From NCBI GenBank assembly GCA_001564255.1, contig LKNC01000089.1:1-9283 (forward strand): DNA of 9,283 nucleotides, read 5' to 3'. Under the pieces are notes generated by a model, which was not told the origin of the DNA, searched no databases, and saw only the letters and a list, made by a program, of their open reading frames with translations. Origin of the DNA: Natrialbaceae archaeon Tc-Br11_E2g1 (GTDB lineage: Archaea; Halobacteriota; Halobacteria; Halobacteriales; Natrialbaceae). Numbering within the stretch: the first letter of the stretch is position 1; the number at the start of each line of letters is the position of its first letter. This document shows positions 1 through 6,947 of the stretch, piece by piece. A program made the translations under genes and the position numbers.

Positions 1-122
1 ACGGCGACGTGGCCACTCGAGGTCGCCATCTCCTCGGTGTAGGCGTCGGTGACGGCCGCGGCGAACGCCTCGGCGTCCTCGTCTTCGATCGGAAAACTCG
101 CGTCGAACTGTAGCAGTGGCAT
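1..122 (-). CDS. Tautomerase-superfamily protein, N-terminal part (runs off the window edge)
   Basis: Reading the minus strand from an ATG at 122 gives 40 codons that begin MPLLQFDASF and continue acidic, with nearly every third base G or C, until the window ends. The mature protein would start with Pro after Met removal. Pro-1 is the catalytic base of the 4-oxalocrotonate tautomerase/MIF superfamily, and the segment with Ala-Thr-Ser-Ser-Gly-His-Val-Ala matches the strand-turn region I associate with haloarchaeal tautomerase-like proteins. A TATA-like CTATAG lies 26-27 bases upstream of the ATG, so the mRNA is probably leaderless. The substrate cannot be told from this fragment, and the C-terminal active-site residues lie outside the window. 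Family assignment is from recalled similarity; the reading frame and start are seen directly. Confidence 0.68.
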   Translation of the reverse strand, partial: MPLLQFDASFPIEDEDAEAFAAAVTDAYTEEMATSSGHVA

Positions 123-145
123 CGTTCGTACCCGGGGTTCGACCC

Positions 146-151
146 CTATAG
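146..151 (-). promoter_or_regulatory. TATA element for the tautomerase gene
   Basis: The palindromic hexamer CTATAG is centred about 26.5 bases upstream of the minus-strand ATG at 122, the usual archaeal TATA-to-start distance for a leaderless transcript. It lies within the 89-base divergent gap shared with the gene at 212. Confidence 0.55.
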
Positions 152-181
152 CTGTCTCTCTCCCGCGGCGATCCGTGGACG

Positions 182-188
182 CTTTAGG
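182..188 (+). promoter_or_regulatory. TATA-like element for the small hypothetical gene
   Basis: CTTTAGG is centred about 27 bases before the ATG at 212. No Shine-Dalgarno sequence precedes that ATG, so a leaderless start is likely. The element is a weak match to the haloarchaeal TATA consensus. Confidence 0.4.
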
Positions 189-211
189 CTCGCGGGTACA
201 GTCTCGAGGCG

Positions 212-520
212 ATGACTGGCAGGAAGCCACCGGCAGAGACCACGGAACTCGACGACGAGGAACTCGAGGCACTGTCGGCACTCGAGAGCCGGGACCCGGA
301 GACGCTCCGGGCCGTCGCGGACTACCTCGAGGAACTCGCGGCGTGGAAAGAGCGTCGAGAGGACGACGACCACGGCTATCCGGACGGGGTGCCCGAGCGA
401 GCTACCGTCTCGGTTGAAGAGGTCGCGGGGACCGAGATCCGGTACTACCAGTGGCGGGAGGACGACGAGATCAGGTCCGTGACCGAACGGCTCCGATCAG
501 GGGGTCAGTCGCTGGAGTGA
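212..520 (+). CDS. Small acidic conserved haloarchaeal hypothetical protein
   Basis: This 102-residue protein is soluble and very acidic, with no signal peptide or membrane segment. Residues about 12-50 form a predicted helical stretch (LDDEELEALSALESRD, then a Leu/Ala/Glu-rich helix ending AAWKERR). The second half is a short probably beta-rich segment (ATVSVEEVAGTEIRYYQW) followed by a C-terminal helix. I recall similar small proteins in haloarchaea but know no function. The ATG at 212 was chosen because a TATA-like element sits about 27 bases upstream and third-position GC is strong from there on. The gene faces endA and its last 24 bases overlap the 3' end of endA on the other strand. The overlapping plus-frame ORF at 49-417 and the minus ORF at 146-373 are shadows. 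Confidence 0.75.
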   Translation: MTGRKPPAETTELDDEELEALSALESRDPETLRAVADYLEELAAWKERREDDDHGYPDGVPERATVSVEEVAGTEIRYYQWREDDEIRSVTERLRSGGQSLE

Positions 521-1534
521 GCGCCACTCGATGCCCGCCTTCTCGACCAGTGCGAAGACCATCGTTTTGCGCACGCCGTGGGAGAGGCGAACGTCGAGTG
601 CGAGGTTCCGTGGTTCGAAGACGTGATCGGCGGGGAGCACGCGGACGAGGAGCTCCGAGTGACCCAGATCGTCGACGGAGTCGACGTCGGCGTAGGTCCG
701 AAAGTCCGCACCGAACTTATAGCCCGTCTTCGGGACGACCCCGCGTTCGCGCAACTCCGTGTAGACGGCGAGTCGCCGATCGAACCGATCGCCCTCGACC
801 TCCCGCCCGCGCTCGAGTGCGACATCGGGGTCGAGATCGATCACGCCCTCCTCGGCGAGGTACGCCGCCTCGAGTAACGAACACTGCAGCGTCGGCTCGT
901 CGTACTCCCGCCCCTCGAGGGGCTGGCCGTAAAACGCCCGTTCGTAGAGCTCGAACGGCGGCTCCCACAGGATCACCCGGTCGGTCAGCAAGTCCGCCTC
1001 GACGCCGGTGGGGAGGTCGACGGCCGAACTGCCCGCGATCTCCGGTCGGGAAACTTCGAGGTAGGTGATCTCGCTTTCCTCGTCGACGACCGCGAGGACC
1101 CCGTCCTCGAGGTCCTCTCCCGCGACGTCGGTTCGTTCACCGATGACACACAGGGCGTACTCGACCTCGCCGTCTCCGGGCCCCTTCCCGCGGGGGAAGA
1201 CGGCGAAGTCGGCCTCCGGTGGGTCGGCAAGCCACGGTTCGCTCGCCGGCGAGAGGTAAAAGCCCCGCTGGCGCAGGTCGGCGTAGACCAGAAAGCGAAC
1301 GCCGAAGTCGACCCCGGGTTCGGAGGCGACGAACCCGCGAAACCCGAGCCGTCGCCCGTCGTCGACGACCGCCTCGAGGTCGCCACGATAGAGCAGGTGA
1401 GCCGCCTCGACCGGTGCGAGTGCGATCTCGTTGCCCTCGAGTGGGTAGCCGTAGCCGCGTGCGTCGTGATAGCGCTGGCGTGCGTCCCCTGTGACGTGGA
1501 CGACGCCGTCCTCGAACGTCCCCTCGAGTGCCAT
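497..1534 (-). CDS. endA: tRNA-splicing endonuclease EndA (two-repeat archaeal type)
   Basis: The 345-residue protein cleaves precursor tRNAs at bulge-helix-bulge motifs to release introns. The C-terminal repeat (about 190-345) is the classical EndA core: GQPLEG and LLEAAYLAEEG in its N-terminal subdomain, then KTGYKFGADFRTY, GHSELLVRV and SHGVRKTMV. The catalytic triad is readable as Tyr281, His292 and Lys323. Residues 1-170 form a degenerate copy that keeps the fold signature (YPLEGNEIAL, GVDFGVRFLVYADLRQRG) but lacks the triad, as in euryarchaeal enzymes whose subunits contain two repeats and assemble as dimers. Length fits that class. An upstream in-frame start at 1699 would add 55 Arg/Pro-rich residues unlike the family, so the ATG at 1534 is preferred. 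It lies 64 bases downstream of the zinc-ribbon gene and may be cotranscribed with it or use its own weak TTTGTG element. Confidence 0.94.
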   Translation of the reverse strand: MALEGTFEDGVVHVTGDARQRYHDARGYGYPLEGNEIALAPVEAAHLLYRGDLEAVVDDGRRLGFRGFVASEPGVDFGVRFLVYADLRQRGFYLSPASEPWLADPPEADFAVFPRGKGPGDGEVEYALCVIGERTDVAGEDLEDGVLAVVDEESEITYLEVSRPEIAGSSAVDLPTGVEADLLTDRVILWEPPFELYERAFYGQPLEGREYDEPTLQCSLLEAAYLAEEGVIDLDPDVALERGREVEGDRFDRRLAVYTELRERGVVPKTGYKFGADFRTYADVDSVDDLGHSELLVRVLPADHVFEPRNLALDVRLSHGVRKTMVFALVEKAGIEWRSLQRLTP

Positions 1535-1555
1535 ACCCGGAGGTCGCCCGCGTGG

Positions 1556-1561
1556 CACAAA
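1556..1561 (-). promoter_or_regulatory. Weak TATA-like element before endA
   Basis: Minus-strand TTTGTG is centred about 24-25 bases upstream of the endA ATG at 1534, and no Shine-Dalgarno sequence is present in the 64-base gap. It could give endA its own leaderless transcript, but the match is poor and read-through from the gene at 2354 is an equal possibility. Confidence 0.25.
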
Positions 1562-1598
1562 GGGGCTGCGAATCCCGCCGTGGGGGCGTGGCGAGCGG

Positions 1599-2354
1599 TC
1601 ACGGGTCAGGCGGGGCCGTCGGTTCGACGAGTCGGGCACAGGTCGCATCCAGACATCGCCGGCCGCTCGCGGTCTCGAAGGTCGGAAGCCCACAGCCACA
1701 CTCGCCGTCGACGACGCCGTCGGGGATCACGAAGCCGGTGTCACACTCGGGGTAGTTCTCACAGCCGGCGATCAGGCCGCCACGCCGCAGGATCCGCAGG
1801 TCACCGCCGCAGTTCGGACATCTCCACTCGCGGTCGAAGGCCTCGCGAACGGCGTCGTCGAGTGACTCACAGGCACGGTCGATACAGACGTCGAAGGCCA
1901 GACCGCGTTCGACGCGCATCCGGGGGAGCCCACACGAACACCGTTCCTCGCGGACCGTGGCGTCGGTCGGAAGGCTGTAGCGGTTCGAACAGTCGACACA
2001 GGAGACGTCACCGGTGGTGCAGACCAGTGAGCCGCCACAGTCGGGACACTCCCCGACCGGCGAACCCGCCCTCGAGGCCTGGTACTGCACGAAGCCGTCC
2101 TGGTCGTGGGCGGCGACCCGGAGGGTCCGCCCGTCTTTTTTCGCGACGAGCGAGAAATCGCCGTTCCCGGAACTCGAGACGCTGTCGGCGCGGGTGAGCC
2201 AGGCGACGGGCTGGTAGCCATCGACGTCGTGGACGAGGACGGTGTTGTCGGGTTTGACGACGGTCGTCACCCGGCCGCGGAACTCCTCGCGGTCGGGGCC
2301 GTCGGTGATGACGGTGCAGTCGCCGGCGAGCACGCGGATCGAGTCGTCGATCAT
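1599..2354 (-). CDS. NucS N-terminal-like (DUF91-type) protein with duplicated zinc ribbons, no nuclease domain
   Basis: The 251-residue protein has a beta-rich N-terminal region (1-95) with VVKPDNTVLVHDVDGYQPVAWL, which resembles the dimerisation/DNA-binding domain of NucS (EndoMS). The NucS nuclease domain is absent. In its place are four Cys4 modules: C103/C106/C119/C122, C139/C141/C157/C162, C179/C182/C198/C204 and C219/C221/C234/C239. The third reads CPNCGG...GCENYPEC, the topoisomerase I C-terminal zinc-finger pattern, and the second and fourth share CxCGLP...C-x4-C. Modules 1+2 and 3+4 look like a tandem duplication of about 76-80 residues. A nucleic-acid-binding role is inferred; no enzymatic activity is evident. 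The ATG at 2354 is chosen over 2441 because TATAAG lies 27-28 bases upstream. It precedes endA on the same strand. Confidence 0.85.
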   Translation of the reverse strand: MIDDSIRVLAGDCTVITDGPDREEFRGRVTTVVKPDNTVLVHDVDGYQPVAWLTRADSVSSSGNGDFSLVAKKDGRTLRVAAHDQDGFVQYQASRAGSPVGECPDCGGSLVCTTGDVSCVDCSNRYSLPTDATVREERCSCGLPRMRVERGLAFDVCIDRACESLDDAVREAFDREWRCPNCGGDLRILRRGGLIAGCENYPECDTGFVIPDGVVDGECGCGLPTFETASGRRCLDATCARLVEPTAPPDP

Positions 2355-2378
2355 GGCGACGATGGCCGCGGCTTCGTA

Positions 2379-2384
2379 CTTATA
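2379..2384 (-). promoter_or_regulatory. TATA box for the zinc-ribbon gene (possibly also endA)
   Basis: Minus-strand AGTATAAGTA contains a good TATAAG hexamer centred about 27.5 bases upstream of the ATG at 2354. This both predicts a leaderless mRNA and decides the start codon, since the longer reading from 2441 would begin upstream of the promoter. Confidence 0.65.
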
Positions 2385-2443
2385 CTGTCGGGGGAAAACC
2401 CTGCGGACTTTCGCCTCGAGCCCTCCTTCGGGCGGGACCAACG

Positions 2444-2450
2444 TATTTTA
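2444..2450 (+). promoter_or_regulatory. TATA box for trkA
   Basis: TATTTTA is centred 28 bases before the ATG at 2475. It rules out the longer in-frame reading that would begin at 2106, well inside the opposite-strand gene. The two divergent TATA boxes are about 65 bases apart. Confidence 0.65.
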
Positions 2451-2474
2451 CCCTGGGGAGCGTACCCACTCGCC

Positions 2475-3128
2475 ATGAAATTCGTCATCATTGGGTACGG
2501 TCGCGTCGGCGCACGAACGGTGCGGATGCTGGCCGATGAGGGCCACGAAGTGATCGTCGTCGACGACGACCCCGAACGGATCGAGGGTGCAGAGAGCGAG
2601 GGGTTCGGGGCCCTCCAGGGAAGCGGCGACGACGAGGACATCCTCCTCGAGGCCGGCATCGCCGACGCAGCGGCCATCGGCGCGTTCACACCGGACCTGA
2701 ACGTCAACTTCGCGGCCTGTATGGTCGGGAAACACCACGGCTGTCGGACGGTCCTCCGGATCGACGAGGACTACCGCGAGGAGATCTACGAGCAGTACGC
2801 AGACGAGGTCGACGAGGTCGTCTACCCCGAACGGCTGGGTGCGGCGGGGGCGAAGACGGCCTTGCTCGGCGGTAATTTCAACGTCGTCGCCGACCTGGCG
2901 GCGAACCTCCAGCTCACCGTCCTCGAGGTCGCGGAGGGATCCGGTGCCGTCGGCAAACGGACGAGCGAACTCGAACTCCCCGAGAACTCCCGGATCTACG
3001 CCCACGGCCGGGCCGGGGGATCGCTGACCGTCCCGCTTCCCGGAACCGAACTCGAGGCGGGTGACGAGGTCGCGGTGATCGCCGAGACGGACAGTCTGGA
3101 GACGGTTCGAGCGACGCTGTCGGCGTAG
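2475..3128 (+). CDS. trkA: TrkA/RCK-family K+ transport regulatory subunit (NAD-binding)
   Basis: The 217-residue protein has the length and order of a single-RCK TrkA: an N-terminal Rossmann domain (about 1-120) with MKFVIIGYGRVG giving the GxGxxG loop at Gly7-Gly9-Gly12, an acidic residue at the end of strand 2 (Asp30) that would contact the NAD ribose, and a conserved GSGDDEDILLEAGI segment, followed by a TrkA_C domain (about 145-217) ending ELEAGDEVAVIAE. Such proteins sit as cytoplasmic gating rings under TrkH/KtrB-type K+ transporters and respond to NADH or ATP, which matters for a salt-in halophile. No transporter gene is adjacent, so its partner must be encoded elsewhere. It is divergent from the zinc-ribbon gene and convergent with the methyltransferase gene. 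Family assignment is firm; the exact partner is unknown. Confidence 0.92.
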   Translation: MKFVIIGYGRVGARTVRMLADEGHEVIVVDDDPERIEGAESEGFGALQGSGDDEDILLEAGIADAAAIGAFTPDLNVNFAACMVGKHHGCRTVLRIDEDYREEIYEQYADEVDEVVYPERLGAAGAKTALLGGNFNVVADLAANLQLTVLEVAEGSGAVGKRTSELELPENSRIYAHGRAGGSLTVPLPGTELEAGDEVAVIAETDSLETVRATLSA

Positions 3129-3141
3129 ACGGCGAAACCGG

Positions 3142-3159
3142 GGGCACGTGGGGGTGCCC
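3142..3159. repeat. Short GC hairpin after trkA
   Basis: GGGCAC (3142-3147) and GTGCCC (3154-3159) form a perfect 6-base inverted repeat with a 6-base loop, 13 bases past the trkA stop codon. It may be a 3'-end structure of the trkA mRNA. There is no T-tract directly behind it, so a terminator call would be speculative. Confidence 0.4.
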
Positions 3160-3169
3160 GATGGGGGGT

Positions 3170-3214
3170 GGGCGCACGACCGGGGAAGGATGGGGGACTG
3201 AAAGGTGTGCGCCC
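3170..3214. repeat. 8-base perfect inverted repeat in the convergent intergenic region
   Basis: GGGCGCAC (3170-3177) is the exact reverse complement of GTGCGCCC (3207-3214), with 29 bases between. One G-U pair on each side could extend the stem in RNA. It lies between two converging genes and so could act on transcripts from either direction. Confidence 0.4.
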
Positions 3215-3232
3215 GTTCGGCTAGTCGGGTTC

Positions 3233-3249
3233 GTCGAGAATAAAACCCC
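3233..3249 (-). terminator. Possible T-rich terminator for the methyltransferase gene
   Basis: On the minus strand, 28 bases past the methyltransferase stop, the sequence reads GGGGTTTTATTCTCGACG. Archaeal termination usually needs only a T-rich tract, and this is the best one downstream of the gene. A weak 5-base GGGTT/AACCC dyad (3227-3231 with 3244-3248) overlaps it. Confidence 0.35.
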
Positions 3250-3276
3250 GTCAGACGATCGCAAGACGGTGACGGA

Positions 3277-4287
3277 TTACTCCCCGACCCGGAAGACGAG
3301 GACGTTCTGGTGGACCATCGAGGGGACAAAAGAGAAGGGATAGCCGTAAACGTGGAGGTCCTTGGTCGGATCGTACCAGACCAGGTTCGACTTGAGCGTG
3401 AACGAGGGGACGGCCTCGAGGGTTCTCGCGAGGTCCGCCGAGAGGAACTCGTAGGACCCCCCACGGTACATGTCGCCGATGAAGACGACGACGTACCCGC
3501 CTGGCGTGACGGCGTCGGCGAACTGGTCGAATTTCGCCCGCATGTCGGCGAGCCACCCGTCTTTCGCCCTCGCCCGGCCTGCGCCCTCGCCGTCGTCGAA
3601 CGCCCCGAGGCTACTCTCCCGGGTCGCCGCCTCGTTTCTGGTCTGCTCGAGTTCGTCCATGTTCCAGTAGGGGACGTCGGTCAGGAGGAGGTCGACCGAC
3701 GCCTCGAGGGTCTCGATCAGTTCGGCACAGTCGCCGTGGCGCATCTCCTGGGAGGCGAGGGGTGGCTCCCCGCGTTCGGCGCGCTCGTCGTTTTCCCGTT
3801 TCAGGACGGTTTCGTAGATTTCGACCCATCGACGGGTCCGTTCGAAGCCGATCGCCTCCCGGCAGCCGGTCCCCTCGTGTTCACAGAGACTCGCCCCGAG
3901 TAAGGTCCCCCCGACGCCGGCGAACGGATCGAGGACGGTGTCGCCGGCCTTGCTGAACCGACCGATCAACTCGGCACAGAGACGCGGGGGCTTCTGTCCG
4001 CCGTGTTCGCTGCGGAGGTCGTGGCCGATCGCCGGCGGATATCCCTCCGCGATCACCGACTTCGTCGCGTACTTCCACTCTTTGCCCGTCAGATCGTTGA
4101 CGCGGTTTCGCTCGTCGTAGATCCCCCGGCCCTCGATGTAGGTCTGGTAGTCCTCGAGGTCGTCGACGCGTACCACCTCCCCGTCCTCGACCGGGAGGGC
4201 GTTCGCCCGCGCCCGCTTTTCGTCGAACTCGCCGTCGTCGGTCGTGAACAGCCGACTCTGGCGGTGTCCCCCGTCGTCTTCGTCCAT
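3277..4287 (-). CDS. Orphan SAM-dependent methyltransferase, N4/N6 DNA methylase-like
   Basis: The 336-residue protein has the Rossmann methyltransferase signature. NDLTGKEWKYATKS (64-77) and RSEHGGQKPPRLCAELI (92-108, motif X-like) precede DTVLDPFAGVGGTLLGA (motif I, Asp120-Gly127), IGFE (motif II, Glu149) and a catalytic-loop motif DVPYWN (Asp204-Val205-Pro206-Tyr207) instead of the usual D/N/S-PPY/F/W. The C-terminal part carries GGYVVVFIGDMY, SNLVWYDPTKD and SMVHQNVLVF. Motif order is X-I-IV, the gamma-class arrangement, though the motif text looks beta-like. I recall a family of archaeal and bacterial methylases with the same NDLTGKEW and DVPYWN words. Target (DNA or RNA) and specificity cannot be read. 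No restriction enzyme or other defence gene is adjacent. The ATG at 4287 is preferred over 4560 because a TATA element lies 26-27 bases upstream. Confidence 0.82.
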   Translation of the reverse strand: MDEDDGGHRQSRLFTTDDGEFDEKRARANALPVEDGEVVRVDDLEDYQTYIEGRGIYDERNRVNDLTGKEWKYATKSVIAEGYPPAIGHDLRSEHGGQKPPRLCAELIGRFSKAGDTVLDPFAGVGGTLLGASLCEHEGTGCREAIGFERTRRWVEIYETVLKRENDERAERGEPPLASQEMRHGDCAELIETLEASVDLLLTDVPYWNMDELEQTRNEAATRESSLGAFDDGEGAGRARAKDGWLADMRAKFDQFADAVTPGGYVVVFIGDMYRGGSYEFLSADLARTLEAVPSFTLKSNLVWYDPTKDLHVYGYPFSFVPSMVHQNVLVFRVGE

Positions 4288-4310
4288 ACCTGGTGTGTCC
4301 GCGGCGATAG

Positions 4311-4316
4311 CATAAA
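4311..4316 (-). promoter_or_regulatory. TATA-like element for the methyltransferase gene
   Basis: Minus-strand TTTATG is centred about 26.5 bases upstream of the ATG at 4287, within the 82-base divergent gap shared with the gene at 4370. It supports a leaderless start and excludes the 91-residue upstream extension. Confidence 0.5.
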
Positions 4317-4341
4317 CGCTAGGCCTTCGACCGGCGAACCG

Positions 4342-4347
4342 ATTTAC
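4342..4347 (+). promoter_or_regulatory. TATA-like element for the BsuPI-domain gene
   Basis: ATTTAC is centred about 25.5 bases before the ATG at 4370. No Shine-Dalgarno sequence is present, so a leaderless start is likely. Confidence 0.5.
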
Positions 4348-4369
4348 CACGGGAAGACCAAAGACGGGT

Positions 4370-4699
4370 ATGACACTCGAAGGAACTCTCGAGGCGACCG
4401 TCTCCGATCGCGTCAGCCTCGAGTTTACTGTCGAAAACGTCGGCGACGACCCCGTCGGCCTGTGGTTTCCCTCCGCCTTACAGGCTGACTTCGCGGTCCT
4501 CGAGGGCGGGAAAGAACGGTGGCGCTGGAGCGACCGGCGGCTGTTCGCCCAGGTCGTCACCGAGGTCCGCCTCGAGGGGGGCGAGACGGTGAGCTACGAG
4601 GGGGAGTGGACGGAGCCCCAACCCGGGGAGTACACCGCGGTCGCGAGCCTGCGCGCGAGGGACCTCGAGTGTGAGGCGCGGACGTCGTTTGGGGTGTGA
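4370..4699 (+). CDS. BsuPI-related putative proteinase inhibitor domain protein
   Basis: The 109-residue protein is essentially one immunoglobulin-like beta-sandwich of the intracellular proteinase inhibitor BsuPI type. The landmarks are an early strand VSLEFTVENVGDDPVGLWF, a central WRWSDRRLFAQVV that matches the family's W-x-W-S...F-x-Q signature, and LEGGETVSYEGEW followed by PGEYTAVASL. There is no signal peptide, lipobox or membrane helix, so it should be cytoplasmic as in the Bacillus prototype. Length equals a single domain. Although the family is named for protease inhibition, most archaeal members are uncharacterised, and no protease gene is adjacent, so an inhibitor role is only a family-level inference. 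Its start shares a compact divergent promoter region with the methyltransferase gene. Confidence 0.82.
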   Translation: MTLEGTLEATVSDRVSLEFTVENVGDDPVGLWFPSALQADFAVLEGGKERWRWSDRRLFAQVVTEVRLEGGETVSYEGEWTEPQPGEYTAVASLRARDLECEARTSFGV

Positions 4700-4758
4700 G
4701 GGGTTTGATTGGTCCGAGATGGGGTCGTCTGGAGTGGGCTCCGAAACACCCGGGTAGG

Positions 4759-4765
4759 TATTTAA
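4759..4765 (+). promoter_or_regulatory. Distal TATA box of acs
   Basis: TATTTAA in the context GTAGGTATTTAACTAATCG is the strongest TATA-like sequence in the gap before acs. It would initiate near 4789 and give a leader of about 49 bases. A second TATA-like element lies 43 bases further on, so acs may have tandem promoters. Confidence 0.5.
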
Positions 4766-4801
4766 CTAATCGTCCCGTTCGGTCGCGACGCCGGAGGAAC
4801 G

Positions 4802-4807
4802 TTTATT
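4802..4807 (+). promoter_or_regulatory. Proximal TATA box of acs
   Basis: TTTATT, within the interrupted palindrome GGAACGTTTATTCC (4796-4809), would start transcription near 4831. That leaves a leader of only a few bases before the ATG at 4838. The purine-rich GGAAC just upstream could serve as the TFB recognition element. Confidence 0.5.
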
Positions 4808-4837
4808 CCCCTTAGTTTCTTGCGTTCGAACGAGAGT

Positions 4838-6811
<1,974 letters not shown>

Positions 6812-6871
6812 GGGTGGCGTCCTGTTTCGCCTATTCAGACGTCGCGAAATGAGCTACCGCTTCTGAACCGA

Positions 6872-6941
6872 CGTTTTCCACGATCTGCCGAAATAATTGC
6901 CACACCGTAAGAGATAATTGCCTTCGCAGCGTCGGAAAACG
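6872..6941. repeat. 8-base inverted repeat flanking the bat promoter direct repeats
   Basis: CGTTTTCC (6872-6879) and GGAAAACG (6934-6941) are exact reverse complements. They enclose the two ATAATTGCC copies nearly symmetrically, with 13 bases on the left and 11 on the right, and the right arm ends 6 bases before the ATG at 6948. This is compatible with an operator for the adjacent regulator, but no function is demonstrated. Confidence 0.5.
6893..6922 (+). repeat. Direct repeat ATAATTGCC x2 in the bat promoter
   Basis: ATAATTGCC occurs at 6893-6901 and again at 6914-6922, exactly 21 bases apart, about two turns of B-DNA. The second copy overlaps the best TATA-like element (GATAATT, 6913-6919), which would place the transcription start near 6944, just before the ATG at 6948. 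The first copy could be an alternative TATA element or one half of a regulator site. Confidence 0.6.
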
Positions 6942-6947
6942 CGAACT

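Noticed and set aside
1535..1699. 55-residue Arg/Pro-rich extension of EndA
   Set aside because: It overlaps the zinc-ribbon gene's end, has no family similarity, and the remaining 345 residues already match the expected length.
2106..2474. N-terminal extension of trkA
   Set aside because: It would lie antisense inside the zinc-ribbon gene and upstream of the TATA box at 2444; MKFVIIGYGRVG at 2475 is the canonical family start.
4288..4560. 91-residue extension of the methyltransferase
   Set aside because: It runs antisense through the BsuPI-domain gene, is Ser/Arg/Thr-rich and lies upstream of the TATA element.
4793..4798. GGAGGA as a Shine-Dalgarno sequence for acs
   Set aside because: It lies about 40 bases before the ATG and over 20 before the in-frame TTG, too far to act; it more likely forms part of the TFB/TATA region.
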